Shown: piece by piece, positions 1 through 8,820 of the stretch
How positions within the stretch are numbered: the stretch's first letter is position 1
How the letters are laid out: each line of letters begins with the position of its first letter
DNA from: Microcystis aeruginosa Ma_MB_S_20031200_S102
GTDB taxonomy: Bacteria; Cyanobacteriota; Cyanobacteriia; Cyanobacteriales; Microcystaceae
Assembly: GCA_007095845.1 (NCBI GenBank)
Contig: SFBI01000143.1
Span: 1 to 42,483, forward strand
Reading direction: 5' to 3'
Length of the DNA: 42,483 nt
Notes under the pieces: generated by a model
The model's input: the letters and a program-made list of their open reading frames with translations, nothing else
What the model was told of the DNA's origin: nothing
The model's database searches: none
Translations under genes and position numbers: made by a program

Positions 1-85
1 TTGTTCGTGGATGCCGCGCTCTTAACGCCTCTTCTCTTAACGTTTCTAGGCTTTGATTCCACCGTTCGCAATCTACTTTCAGCAT
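1..85 (-). CDS. N-terminus of a transposase-like HTH protein, cut by window edge
   Basis: Reading leftwards from an ATG at 83-85 gives 28 codons beginning MLKVDCERWNQSLETLREEA and continuing off the window. This start resembles, from memory, the N-terminal helix-turn-helix region of IS630-type transposases that are abundant in Microcystis. Only the first 28 residues are visible, so neither integrity nor family can be settled here. The other strand is also open through this stretch but shows nothing recognisable. Confidence 0.5.
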   Translation of the reverse strand, partial: MLKVDCERWNQSLETLREEALRARHPRT

Positions 86-263
86 TTTAGGTCTCTTCTT
101 AGTTCTGGGGCTCTAGATTCAGTCTATCTGCTCTTGCCAAAAAACTCCAGTTCTCTAGCTGGTCGGGGTTTAAATGCAATTTTTGTCTTTTTCTCTTGCC
201 TTGAGAGATTTGCCTGCAGCTAAAGTGTATAATCCAATTAGAGCGAGTTCTAAACCCACAGCT

Positions 264-650
264 ATGATTAGTCGCTACATTGTCCTATGGCTCCCGATGA
301 TCGTAATAGGAATTAGTAACGGTATTCTCAGGGAAAGCACCTACGGAAAATATCTCGATGAATTACGCGCTCATCAAATTTCTACCCTGACAGGAATTCT
401 CTTTTTTAGTCTTTATATTGGCACTCTTGTCTATTTTTGGGGTCTAGAATCGTCCGGTCAAGCAATTACCATCGGTTTAATTTGGTTAGTATTAACAGTA
501 GGTTTTGAGTTTCTGTTCGGCCATTTTATCGTCGGTCACTCTTGGTCAAGATTAGGTCAAGATTATAATCTTTTAGCGGGACGAGTTTGGATTTTTGTTC
601 TCTTGGTCATCACTTTTGCTCCCTTACTATTTTATCAACTTTTTTCTTAA
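264..650 (+). CDS. Small four-helix membrane protein of unknown function
   Basis: The 128-residue product is almost wholly hydrophobic, with four likely membrane helices near residues 5-22, 47-66, 72-92 and 108-127, joined by short polar loops. I do not recognise a named family. The ATG at 264 is preferred over an in-frame ATG at 174 because the extra 30 residues are polar, unlike a leader, and the protein from 264 starts directly with a helix. Its stop is 2 bases before the next gene, so the two are probably co-transcribed and translationally coupled. Function is unknown. Confidence 0.7.
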   Translation: MISRYIVLWLPMIVIGISNGILRESTYGKYLDELRAHQISTLTGILFFSLYIGTLVYFWGLESSGQAITIGLIWLVLTVGFEFLFGHFIVGHSWSRLGQDYNLLAGRVWIFVLLVITFAPLLFYQLFS

Positions 651-652
651 TT

Positions 653-1597
653 ATGAAAGCTATTATCATTAATCGCTATGGCGATAGTAATGTTCTCCAA
701 TACACAGACATAGAAAAGCCAATTCCCCAAGGAAAAGAAGTCTTGATTAAGATTATGGCAGCGGGAATTAATCCGATTGATTGGAAGATTCGTCGGGGAA
801 TGCTCAAAATAGCCACAGGTAATAAATTTCCCCTGCAATTAGGTTTTGATTATGGGGGAATTATCGTTGAAAAAGGCAGTCAGGTGGAACAATTTCAGAT
901 CGGAGATGAGGTTTTTGGTTTTCTCAATCAATTACCTGGTAGAACCTATGCTGAATATGCAATTATTCCCGCTTCCCTATTAGTTAAAAAACCGCATAAT
1001 CAGAGTTTTATTGAAGCTGCCGCCACTCCTTTGGCTGCTTCTACCGCTTTGCAAGTCTTGCGCGATTTTGGCGGTATTCAAGCAGGAAATCGGATTTTAG
1101 TTAATGGTGCATCGGGAGGAGTGGGTAGTTTTGCTGTGCAGATAGGAAAAATTTTCTCCGCAGAAGTAGATGGAGTTTGTAGTAGTAAAAATATTGATTA
1201 TGTCACCTCTTTAGGAGCAGATAAAGTTATAGATTATACCCAAGAAGATTGGAGAAAAACTGAGCAGAAATATGATATAATCTTCGATGCTGTGGCTAAG
1301 TCTTCTTTTTGGCACTGTCGTCAGCTTTTAAAACCCCAAGGCACTTATATAACCACCCTACCAAATCCCAGAATTATCCTTTTAAATTATCTCACTTCTT
1401 GGTTGCCCCAAAAAGGGAAACTGATATTTTTTGCTCAAGCACAAGCGTCTGACTGGCAATTTCTCAAAGAAGCGATCGAATCGGGAAAATTAACTGTTAG
1501 AATCGATCGCACCTATACTTTTTCCCAGGTGGCAGCAGCTCATAATTATAGTGAATCGGAAAGAGTGCGCGGAAAAATAGTCTTGATCCCCGATTAA
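653..1597 (+). CDS. NAD(P)-dependent quinone oxidoreductase-like protein (zinc-free MDR family)
   Basis: The 314-residue protein has the medium-chain dehydrogenase layout: an N-terminal GroES-like fold starting MKAIIINRYG, then a Rossmann domain with the nucleotide-binding stretch NGASGGVGSFAVQ. The structural-zinc cysteine cluster of true alcohol dehydrogenases is missing, which fits the quinone oxidoreductase/enoyl reductase branch. It probably reduces quinones or activated alkenes with NADPH in the cytosol; the substrate cannot be read from sequence. The start at 653 is chosen because the conserved N-terminus begins there; an upstream in-frame extension would overlap the preceding gene by 64 bases. 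Confidence 0.88.
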   Translation: MKAIIINRYGDSNVLQYTDIEKPIPQGKEVLIKIMAAGINPIDWKIRRGMLKIATGNKFPLQLGFDYGGIIVEKGSQVEQFQIGDEVFGFLNQLPGRTYAEYAIIPASLLVKKPHNQSFIEAAATPLAASTALQVLRDFGGIQAGNRILVNGASGGVGSFAVQIGKIFSAEVDGVCSSKNIDYVTSLGADKVIDYTQEDWRKTEQKYDIIFDAVAKSSFWHCRQLLKPQGTYITTLPNPRIILLNYLTSWLPQKGKLIFFAQAQASDWQFLKEAIESGKLTVRIDRTYTFSQVAAAHNYSESERVRGKIVLIPD

Positions 1598-1607
1598 GGA
1601 TAAAATG

Positions 1608-2843
1608 TTAGGAATTTTCCCGATTTTTTTGGGAACGAGTAAATAGTTTTAAGTAGGTAGAAACAGAGAATTCCTTAATTGGAAAGGTGATAAAAGTCAA
1701 GGGATTAATAGTAATAATAATGTTGCGGCTATCCCTTTGTACCGCCTTGATAATCTGTTTAGCCACCCAATCGGCGGACATAATACCCACAGGATTTAAA
1801 TTACTCTTAAAAGGGCCAAGAATTAGCTTTCTTACCACACAGGGAGCATCTAAACGACGCAGGGTAATCATATCACCGATCGCTCGTTTACTGAGTTCGT
1901 AGAGGGGACTAAAGGCAGGATTAACCTCCGCTTCCGAGGTATTCACCCAGACTTCCTTGCGAGCAATTTGCTCGTTAGTGCGGACAGTTTTAAAGAATAA
2001 TTCCATTAAACGCCAGACGGAAAAAGTATTCACTTGGTAGGCTAATTCGATCGCTTCTGGAGTTCTTTGGCCGTGGACATTAACGCCATGATTTAAAATC
2101 AGTATATCTACAGACTTAAATAGGTCCTCAAGTTGCGTTTCTTCACCGATTTGCCATTTTACGGTTTTTATGGGTACTGATTCGCCGTTAATTTCAATAG
2201 CGATCGCATTTTCCCCAGAAGTGAGCGCGATCACCTTGGCTCCCTTCAGTTGTAGGTACTTTAACAGCGATCGCCCTAAAGTTCCATTCGCTCCGGTAAT
2301 GGCGATCGTTTTACCCTTGAGAGAAAGTGCCGTCCCCATCAATTTATCCATAAAGGTGAAAGTTCCACAATAATAAGCCTTTTGGTTATCAAAATGGTGT
2401 CGCCAGTGGTAAGTACGATTAACGCGCCATTGAGCCGGTAAACTCTCAAATTCCCCCGGACGATGGGTTAAATCGGTTAATTCGTCCAAATTGGCGATGC
2501 CTAAACCTCGACCGATCGCCGTACTGAGAAAAGCCAAAGTATAGAGGGAACCTAACCAACCCAACCAAGGGCGATCGAACCCCCAAGAGTAGGCCAATAG
2601 TACAGGTAAAACACTGGCAGCCAACATCACCAAGGCTTCCGGTACATCATTGTACCAGTGGGCCCGACGATAAATTTCCTCGCTCATTACCGACAGATCG
2701 GGACGAAAAACCCGATGATGCCAGACGTGCAGACGATAAAGGGGCTGCCAATGGTGGGCCAGAGCATGATAGCAATCACGCACGATCTCCACCCAAATAA
2801 TTGAGCCACAAATCAGTCCGACACAGAGGAGCAGGTTTGACAT
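1608..2843 (-). CDS. Bifunctional sterol desaturase / short-chain dehydrogenase
   Basis: This 411-residue fusion has two parts. Residues 1 to about 175 are membrane-embedded and rich in histidine clusters (HALAHHWQPL, HVWHHRVF, WRHHFDNQKAYYCG), the pattern of the fatty acid hydroxylase/sterol desaturase superfamily, whose histidines bind two irons. The C-terminal half is a short-chain dehydrogenase with the Rossmann motif TGANGTLG and a YELSK catalytic YxxxK. Fused proteins of this kind are known in cyanobacteria, but their substrate is not established. It converges with the oxidoreductase gene, stops only 10 bases apart, and stands alone on its strand. The family assignment is firm; the reaction is not. 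Confidence 0.85.
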   Translation of the reverse strand: MSNLLLCVGLICGSIIWVEIVRDCYHALAHHWQPLYRLHVWHHRVFRPDLSVMSEEIYRRAHWYNDVPEALVMLAASVLPVLLAYSWGFDRPWLGWLGSLYTLAFLSTAIGRGLGIANLDELTDLTHRPGEFESLPAQWRVNRTYHWRHHFDNQKAYYCGTFTFMDKLMGTALSLKGKTIAITGANGTLGRSLLKYLQLKGAKVIALTSGENAIAIEINGESVPIKTVKWQIGEETQLEDLFKSVDILILNHGVNVHGQRTPEAIELAYQVNTFSVWRLMELFFKTVRTNEQIARKEVWVNTSEAEVNPAFSPLYELSKRAIGDMITLRRLDAPCVVRKLILGPFKSNLNPVGIMSADWVAKQIIKAVQRDSRNIIITINPLTFITFPIKEFSVSTYLKLFTRSQKNRENS

Positions 2844-3054
2844 AGGGGATAAATGTTAAATTTTCTCAACGAATGTAAACAAAGCAATCTTAGGCAAAAA
2901 AGCTCATTTATCGGGTTAAAAGAACCAATAGCTTGGAAAACTGGGGTTTCCTTCCCGAAAAAACTTAAGATTCCGTTAAAAATTTTAACAATTTTCGGTA
3001 AGATAAAGCAAGAAATAAGCTTCTATTTGAACAGTTACTTAACCTGAGTCGATT

Positions 3055-4482
3055 ATGGCAGAAAATTATTGGTCGCGAGAGGATGATAACGAAGAATTAG
3101 ACCCGATTGGTTCCCTCCTATCTGACTGGTCCGATCCCGAAGATGAGGAGGACGAATTTAGGAGCGAAATTTTTCAAGGCCGATCGGGACGCAGACAGAA
3201 AGCGGCTTTTAGCCTCATGGCGATCTGGACAATAATTATCGGACTTCATTGGCTGAGTTGGGGTTATTGGGCAATTATCGCCCTAACTATGGTACTATCG
3301 GCCCAAGCTTTGCGGCTGCTGTTCACGAAACCAGAAACGCCGCCAATTCCTTTACCAGATTGGGATTTAACCTCTGTCCCCAGGGTGTCCCTCTTAGTAG
3401 CGGCCAAAAATGAAGAAACCGTAATCACGAAACTGGTTAATTATCTCTGTCATCTAGACTATCCCCAAGATAAGTTAGAAGTTTGGATCGTCGATGACTA
3501 TAGTACCGATAACACCGGTGCAATTCTCGATCGCCTTGCTTTAGAATATCCCCAATTAAAAATTCTCCATCGTCCTGCTAATGCTGGAGGTGGCAAATCC
3601 GGCGCCTTGAATCAGGTTTTATCCCTGACTAACGGGGAAATTATCGGCGTATTCGATGCGGATGCGGGATTATCCTCCGATTTACTGCGTCATGTCGTCC
3701 CAATGTTCGACGATCGAGAAGTGGGTGCGGTACAGGTGCGAAAAGCGATCGCCAATGCTGCCGAAAACTTCTGGACCAAAGGACAAGCGGTAGAAATGAT
3801 CTTTGATAGCTGTTTCCAACAGCAACGGATCGCAGTGGGAGGGATCGGAGAATTGCGCGGAAATGGTCAATTTGTCCGTCGTAGTGCCTTAAATCGTTGC
3901 GGGGGTTGGAATGAACAAACGATCACCGACGATCTTGATTTAACTATTCGTCTCCATATCGATAATTGGAAAATTAATGTCTTAAATTTTCCCGCAGTAG
4001 CGGAAGAAGGGGTGACAACTGCGATCGCTTTATGGCATCAGCGCAATCGTTGGGCCGAAGGTGGTTTTCAGCGTTATCTCGACTATTGGAAAGCGATTTT
4101 AAAGTCTCCCATGCCTTGGCCGAAAAAGTTTGATTTAATTGCTTTTTTGATCGTTCAATATATCTTACCTGCGGCCGCTATTCCCGATCTTTTAATCACT
4201 ATTACCCAGCATCAAGCTCCGATTTTAACTCCTTTAACTGGTTTGGCTCTTTCCCTTTCTGTCTGGGGGATGGTGACAGGATTAATCCGAGTTAATACGG
4301 GTAAAAAATTGACTTTTGCTCTCGGTTTGGACATCCTTGCTCAAACCATTCGCGGCATGATTTATATGATGCACTGGTTTATTATTATTCCTAGTGTCAG
4401 CCTGCGGATGGCTTTGCGTCCTAAACGTTTAAAATGGGTGAAAACCGTTCATCTGGGGGAACATCTCAGCGCCGAAGTTTAA
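3055..4482 (+). CDS. mgdA: Family 2 glycosyltransferase, likely monoglucosyldiacylglycerol synthase MgdA
   Basis: The 475-residue membrane enzyme has an acidic N-terminus (about 1-45), two helices (52-90), a GT2 catalytic domain and a C-terminal membrane region. Visible GT-A motifs are VDDYS (D147, D148), DADAG (201-205), TDDLD (291-295) and QRNRW (329-333), as in processive-type GT2 enzymes. Length, the acidic head and overall sequence resemble Synechocystis Sll1377 (MgdA), which moves glucose from UDP-glucose to diacylglycerol, the first step of galactolipid synthesis in cyanobacteria. The alternative is another GT2 lipid or polysaccharide synthase. No epimerase or partner gene lies beside it, so the call rests on sequence alone. 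Confidence 0.75.
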   Translation: MAENYWSREDDNEELDPIGSLLSDWSDPEDEEDEFRSEIFQGRSGRRQKAAFSLMAIWTIIIGLHWLSWGYWAIIALTMVLSAQALRLLFTKPETPPIPLPDWDLTSVPRVSLLVAAKNEETVITKLVNYLCHLDYPQDKLEVWIVDDYSTDNTGAILDRLALEYPQLKILHRPANAGGGKSGALNQVLSLTNGEIIGVFDADAGLSSDLLRHVVPMFDDREVGAVQVRKAIANAAENFWTKGQAVEMIFDSCFQQQRIAVGGIGELRGNGQFVRRSALNRCGGWNEQTITDDLDLTIRLHIDNWKINVLNFPAVAEEGVTTAIALWHQRNRWAEGGFQRYLDYWKAILKSPMPWPKKFDLIAFLIVQYILPAAAIPDLLITITQHQAPILTPLTGLALSLSVWGMVTGLIRVNTGKKLTFALGLDILAQTIRGMIYMMHWFIIIPSVSLRMALRPKRLKWVKTVHLGEHLSAEV

Positions 4483-4690
4483 TTTTCGAGGATAGACTCC
4501 CAAAACTTTGGCCTTATCAGACCTGAAATCCCCGGTCAGTCAAGGTTATAGCCTTTGGAAACCCCTTTGGTAAAAATTTCCAATTTCCTTAATCGTGCTT
4601 GCTGCCAATAATGTGTTAATTTAGATACAGAATTGAATTCCGTGACAGCACTGGGGTGGCGAAAAGCGCTCGCTCCAGTTTTTTTTCTCG

Positions 4691-4723
4691 AGAAAACGGG
4701 TTTCTTCAAGAAACCCGTTTTCT
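4691..4723. repeat. Perfect hairpin, 16-bp arms with a 1-base spacer
   Basis: AGAAAACGGGTTTCTT at 4691-4706 is followed after one C by its exact reverse complement at 4708-4723. A T-rich run precedes it and GGGGTTTTTT follows, so it could serve as a terminator on either strand, but it lies more than 200 bases after the nearest stop codon. A dispersed palindromic repeat is equally likely. Confidence 0.7.
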
Positions 4724-4866
4724 GTGGGGTTTTTTGCGGGAAGCATCCCCCTTTCCTCGTAGGTTAAGGGGGTGAGATCATAACAATCCGTTGCCAAAAC
4801 CGACTTTTCAGAATACAATAGGGAAGAGTAGTCATTCATCGCTCAGATTAGTTAAGATGATATTAC

Positions 4867-4953
4867 ATGACTAACAATATTGACCATGATCGATTATTTA
4901 AGGAGTTAATCTCGGGTGCATCCCACTTAAGAGCGAGTATAAATACTCATTGA
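4867..4953 (+). pseudogene. 5' remnant of an Rpn/DUF4351-type nuclease gene
   Basis: An ATG at 4867 opens MTNNIDHDRLFKELIS, which matches the usual start of cyanobacterial Rpn-family (recombination-promoting nuclease, DUF4351) proteins as I remember them. After about 16 residues the similarity ends and a stop follows at 4951-4953. Members of the family usually run to about 250-300 residues, so this is a stub, probably cut by an insertion or deletion. Confidence 0.55.
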
Positions 4954-5395
4954 GAGAATTATGAGAGAATAGAGAGAAAAAATCGGAAAAATTTCATGTT
5001 AAACATCCCTCCAGAAGAAAAAGCGCAAGTATAGAACTCAGGAATCAAAAGCTTCAGATTAAAAGCTTTAACTAGGGCTTGCTAAAAATTACTGTAAGCC
5101 TTGCTAGGAAACGTTTTTGGCACTTTTTAGCCTAAAAAGTGCAAGAAAAAGACGTTGAGCAATCGAAATAGAGACTCAAAACCCTTGCACTTTCATTGTC
5201 GATTGCAAAGGGTTCTACTTCCCAGTTCGCGAGATCATTCTGTTATTCTGACTTCCCCGACCGACGATCTGATAGTGACTCCTAGCCCCACCAACAAACT
5301 TTTTCATAGGAACAGCTTACCATGAAAAAATTATGCAAGAAGTCTAATCAAGACTGTCCACTAATCGATTACTGAAATGAGGATAGTTCTGGGAA

Positions 5396-5773
5396 TTATC
5401 GGTTAAAAAGACCGCAGTTTCCTCGCGACCACCCCCATTCTTCCACTCCCACGGAAATTTGCGAACCGGGACGGACATCTCCCTTCGATAAATCTATCAG
5501 AGTCACACTGACTGCGGAGAATAAACTGCCACGATAAATCGGTTGTCCTTTGTTGTTAGTATTTTTAAAACTAAGACTAGAAACTTGGGGAGGTTGACTG
5601 GAGCTTGTCCAGCGAATGCGCTCAAAACGTCCATTGATAAATTCTGCTGAATAGGACCAACCGTTATTCATGCGGCCTCGACAAAAAAGCTGTTGTGTGG
5701 CTACGGTAGCAGGAATATTGACAGATAAACTCAGAAGGCTGAATGCAGCGAGGGTGATCGGCAAAAATTTCAT
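5396..5773 (-). CDS. Small secreted protein of unknown function
   Basis: The 125-residue product starts MKFLPITLAAFSLLSLSV, a typical signal peptide with likely cleavage after the alanine-rich stretch near residue 25. The mature part is polar, probably all beta, with one cysteine near each end (LFCRGR and RGNCGLF) that could form a disulphide in the periplasm. The ATG at 5773 is chosen because the signal peptide begins there; an 11-residue upstream extension has no such character. It lies 42 bases after the hydrolase gene on the same strand and may share its transcript. I do not recognise a family. Confidence 0.7.
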   Translation of the reverse strand: MKFLPITLAAFSLLSLSVNIPATVATQQLFCRGRMNNGWSYSAEFINGRFERIRWTSSSQPPQVSSLSFKNTNNKGQPIYRGSLFSAVSVTLIDLSKGDVRPGSQISVGVEEWGWSRGNCGLFNR

Positions 5774-5815
5774 AAAAGTTGGCACTATAGGGTCAAATAA
5801 TCCCATTATAAGTTT

Positions 5816-6739
5816 TTAGCTCGCAAATTTAACTATTGCAGCCCCGGTAAGTTCTGGTTTTTCGAGGTGGGGAACATGACCACAGCGAGGAATCCAAACC
5901 AGTTGATTATTACGTAAGGCCTGCTGAAATTTCTCCGCGTCTTTTGTGCCTAAGATTTGATCGTTTTCTCCCCAAATAATCAGAGTTTCTTGGTTAATTT
6001 GGCTTAATTTTGGTAAAAATGACCCATAACCGCCACTTTTGGTAAAGGAGATTAAAGCCTCACTCCAGTGGGGACAATTCAGGTGCAGATTAGCACAGGT
6101 GCAAGCATCAACAGTGGCTAAAGTTGCATCGAAATAGGCAGTACGACTGATATTTTGACGCACGCGGGGATTAGCTAAAAAATTAGTTGCCCACTTATAG
6201 AGGGGAGAAAACATCAATTTACCCAAAACCGGGGGATTAGCTAGTCCGGCGCTGTCAATCAGGACTAATTTCGCCACTATTTCTGGGTAGGAGAGGGCAA
6301 AATCCAGGGCCACTGCACCCCCCATGGAAGCACCGACTAAAATTATCGGTTCGGCGATCGCAGTTTGCCAGAAATGGTAAAGATGGCTTTTAATAGTTTT
6401 GGGAGATACTTCTAAATCTGGGTATCGCTCAGTAAAACCGAAGCCGAGTAGATCTATCGCCCAAGTCTCCCTATTTTGGGCAAGTAAAGGTAGTAAACGC
6501 CGAAATTCCAGTAGGGAACTATCAAAACCGTGCAGGAGGAGAAAAGGCGGTTGACCTTGCCCTTGTTGACTATAGGTGGTTAGAATCGATCGAGGATAGA
6601 TGGGGCTATCGATGGCAATTTGTTGGATATTCTGGAGGAGAGCAAGGGAGGTATCTTCGCTCAATCCCTCGCTAAAAGTGGGTAAAAAGTTAGGATAATT
6701 CACGGATGAGGGCGAAAGTTTTCTAGATTTTCCGAGCAT
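5816..6739 (-). CDS. Alpha/beta hydrolase
   Basis: The 307-residue protein has the full alpha/beta hydrolase signature: an oxyanion-hole HG (70-71), nucleophile elbow GASMGG with Ser138, acidic residue Asp260 in WGENDQIL, and catalytic His288 in CGHVPHLEKPE. No signal peptide or lid fusion is evident; the first 45 residues are a variable extension. It should be a soluble esterase, lipase or related hydrolase; the substrate cannot be told. It lies 151 bases downstream of the SIMPL-domain gene on the same strand. Confidence 0.88.
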   Translation of the reverse strand: MLGKSRKLSPSSVNYPNFLPTFSEGLSEDTSLALLQNIQQIAIDSPIYPRSILTTYSQQGQGQPPFLLLHGFDSSLLEFRRLLPLLAQNRETWAIDLLGFGFTERYPDLEVSPKTIKSHLYHFWQTAIAEPIILVGASMGGAVALDFALSYPEIVAKLVLIDSAGLANPPVLGKLMFSPLYKWATNFLANPRVRQNISRTAYFDATLATVDACTCANLHLNCPHWSEALISFTKSGGYGSFLPKLSQINQETLIIWGENDQILGTKDAEKFQQALRNNQLVWIPRCGHVPHLEKPELTGAAIVKFAS

Positions 6740-6890
6740 CGGTGCTGATTTTAAGCTGTTGACTATCTAAATTACTCGTTAGGACTGTCCAGGAGCAGGA
6801 GAGCGAGGAGAGAGAGTTCGAGCATTTGTACTAAAATACTCAATAGGCAGTTTAAATGCAGTACAGCTTAACTGATAGCTAAAGGTTATA

Positions 6891-7598
6891 TTAATAGCTA
6901 ATTTCGAGGGTGACAGCAGCGCGCAGGGTTTGTTCCCCTCCGATAACCGGGCTACTGGCAGCATCGGCACTCCGAAAAACCGCTTCTGAGCGGGCTATTG
7001 GCACGGGATTACTGGTATTACCCACTTGGATAGAAACCGTTTCTTTCGGGACTAAACCGAGGGCCTGTAACACGATTGTGGCCTGTTCTCTAGCTTGTTC
7101 CGTGGCTTTGATGAGAGCGGTTCTTTGGGCAGCTGCGATCGCTGATTCCCCAGCAGTAAAACTTACCCCATCGATGCGTGTTGCCCCGACTTTCACCGCT
7201 TCATCGATTAAACTCCCCGCTTGGGCTATATCAATCTGAAAACTAATCAAATTAGCCCCGATATAACCGATTAAACGTCTTTGGTTGTTGCTGAAGTCGT
7301 AATTGGGCTGTAAACTAATGCCGGTGGTTTCCAATTTTTCCACTTGACGGGAACGGAGAAATTTAACCACCGCATCGCTACGATTGGCGGTTTCCCGCTG
7401 CACCTTACCCGCTTCTTTGCCTTGAACTTCTACCCCTAAGCGCACTATTGCTTGAGAAGTGGCGATATTCTCTATTCCTTCTCCCGTCACGGTAATTGTC
7501 CTCAATTCTCTTGGGTTTGCGTAGCTGGGCATAACTAATCCGGTGTTGATGAGGATAAGGGACAGTAAAAAAGCCAAGCAAAATTTTTTGTAATTCAT
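6891..7598 (-). CDS. SIMPL (DUF541) domain protein, periplasmic
   Basis: The 235-residue protein has a signal peptide (residues 1-27, FCLAFLLSLILINTGL core) followed by a DUF541/SIMPL domain beginning RTITVTGEGIENIAT and ending ITLEISY-like (AAVTLEISY). The length is normal for the family. SIMPL proteins such as E. coli YggE and BP26 are periplasmic or outer-membrane proteins, some forming ring oligomers; a role in oxidative stress is reported for a few, but biochemical function is poorly known. It is the first gene of a possible minus-strand run with the hydrolase and the small secreted protein. Confidence 0.9.
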   Translation of the reverse strand: MNYKKFCLAFLLSLILINTGLVMPSYANPRELRTITVTGEGIENIATSQAIVRLGVEVQGKEAGKVQRETANRSDAVVKFLRSRQVEKLETTGISLQPNYDFSNNQRRLIGYIGANLISFQIDIAQAGSLIDEAVKVGATRIDGVSFTAGESAIAAAQRTALIKATEQAREQATIVLQALGLVPKETVSIQVGNTSNPVPIARSEAVFRSADAASSPVIGGEQTLRAAVTLEISY

Positions 7599-7696
7599 GA
7601 AAATCCGTAGCGATCGATACTATATATCGATTCTAGTGTTTATTTTGGGCAATTGAGTGGAAGATTATCCCTTTTCTGTCACTTTAAAAGGTCTAT

Positions 7697-7984
7697 TTAA
7701 TGATCGCTGGCGTTTTCATCTACCGATTCTAACTGTTGACGCACATCATCGATCGCTAGATTTAACTGGGCAATTTTATCTTCTAAACTGCGGCGGGCCA
7801 TTTCCATGCCTTCCTCTGGAGTCAAGCGCCCATTGCGGATGCTCTCCAAAAAAGATTGATTGTCGGCATCTTCCAAACTGCGACGACTGCGATTAGCCAA
7901 CACCGTCCCTAAAACACCGCCCACTAAACCACCGACAATCGCACCGGCTAAAAAACCGCCCGTAAACCCATCTCGCTGACTCAT
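7697..7984 (-). CDS. Glycine-zipper membrane protein, hypothetical
   Basis: This 95-residue protein has one hydrophobic segment at about 8-30 rich in small residues (GGFLAGAIVGGLVGGVLG), the glycine-zipper pattern of YtxH-like proteins, then a charged tail at 34-95 predicted helical and probably coiled-coil. Similar short proteins are widespread in cyanobacteria with no assigned role. It starts 14 bases after the upp stop on the same strand, so it is probably co-transcribed with upp. Confidence 0.75.
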   Translation of the reverse strand: MSQRDGFTGGFLAGAIVGGLVGGVLGTVLANRSRRSLEDADNQSFLESIRNGRLTPEEGMEMARRSLEDKIAQLNLAIDDVRQQLESVDENASDH

Positions 7985-7998
7985 AATCCCTTTTTCTC

Positions 7999-8652
7999 CT
8001 AATAGGTTCCAAAAGCTCGATCGCCGGCATCGCCCAACCCCGGCACGATGTAACCGCGGCTATTTAATCCTTCATCGATAATAGCCGTATAAATGTTCAA
8101 ACTGGGATAATTTTGACTCAATTTCTGTAAAGCTGGCGGAGCAGCCACCACGGAAATCAGGCGAATCAGGGCAGGATCAACGCCTCTGCGGGTAATTTCT
8201 GCCATTGCCATTGAAATTGATCCCCCTGTGGCTAACATCGGTTCAAGAATTAACACTCTCGTGGCCGGATCAAAACTGGCAGGTAATTTATTTAAATAAC
8301 AACTCGTCTCTAAGGTTTCCTCATTTCTGGCCAAACCGAGGTGATAGGTACTAGCTAGAGGTAAAAGGCTTTGGGCCCCTTCCAACAGAGCTAATCCTGC
8401 CCGTAAAATCGGGACTACGGCGATCGGTACGCTAGGATCGATAAAAGTAGCGGCACATTCCGCTAGAGGGGTTTTAACGCTAGTTTCCAGGGTCGGCAAC
8501 CATTGCCGCGCCGCTTCGTAGGTTAACCAGCGCCCTAGTTCCGTCATCGCTGTTTTAAACAGTACCGAGGGGGTATTTTGATCGCGAGCGATCGCTAACC
8601 AATGCTTAACTAGAGGATGTTCAGGAACATAGACGCGCAGTTGTAAAACCAT
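7999..8652 (-). CDS. upp: Uracil phosphoribosyltransferase
   Basis: The 217-residue protein is a full-length UPRTase: it contains the PRPP-binding loop VLILEPMLATGGS at 133-145, the core PILRAGLALLEGA at 81-93, and the C-terminal uracil-binding region ending GLGDAGDRAFGTY. It salvages uracil with PRPP to make UMP in the cytosol. The length and ending match the bacterial family closely. The glycine-zipper gene follows within 14 bases. No pyrimidine transporter or regulator is adjacent. Confidence 0.96.
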   Translation of the reverse strand: MVLQLRVYVPEHPLVKHWLAIARDQNTPSVLFKTAMTELGRWLTYEAARQWLPTLETSVKTPLAECAATFIDPSVPIAVVPILRAGLALLEGAQSLLPLASTYHLGLARNEETLETSCYLNKLPASFDPATRVLILEPMLATGGSISMAMAEITRRGVDPALIRLISVVAAPPALQKLSQNYPSLNIYTAIIDEGLNSRGYIVPGLGDAGDRAFGTY

Positions 8653-8780
8653 GAAAACACTAGAACTCGATCGAGGGCTAAACTTTATCTTAAGGGAAAA
8701 AGCCGTCGGGATTCAGTTATCAGTTATCACCTTTTTTTTCCCTTCTCCCCTAACACCCAAAACTGGGTTAAAATATAAAG

Positions 8781-8813
8781 CAAGCCAGAAGCTTGTGAGT
8801 TGCTTCTGACTTG
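8781..8813 (-). terminator. Rho-independent terminator after rpsU
   Basis: On the minus strand CAAGTCAGAAG pairs with CTTCTGGCTTG (11 bp, one G-U) around an 11-base loop and is followed by CTTTATATTTT. It begins 8 bases after the rpsU stop codon. Confidence 0.75.
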
Positions 8814-8820
8814 GGTAATT

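Larger units (their letters stand above)
4483..5395. other. Gene-poor stretch with repeat debris
   Basis: No complete gene is supported across these 913 bases. I see a perfect hairpin at 4691-4723, the truncated start of an Rpn/DUF4351-like gene at 4867, an IS-end-like motif TAGGGCTTGCT at 5073, and AGGAACAGCTTA at 5308-5319, which recurs at 22127 and, with one base changed, in the palindrome at 19546. It looks like a decayed insertion site. Confidence 0.6.

Noticed and set aside
4621-4839. 72-codon minus-strand gene
   Set aside because: It is read through the 33-bp hairpin, has no recognisable domain and no ribosome site; likely a chance frame.
6779-6970. 63-codon minus-strand gene before the hydrolase
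   Set aside because: It overlaps the SIMPL gene in another frame, and its remainder is a repeat-like segment shared with 28088-28110 (CTGCATT, AAACTGCCTATT).
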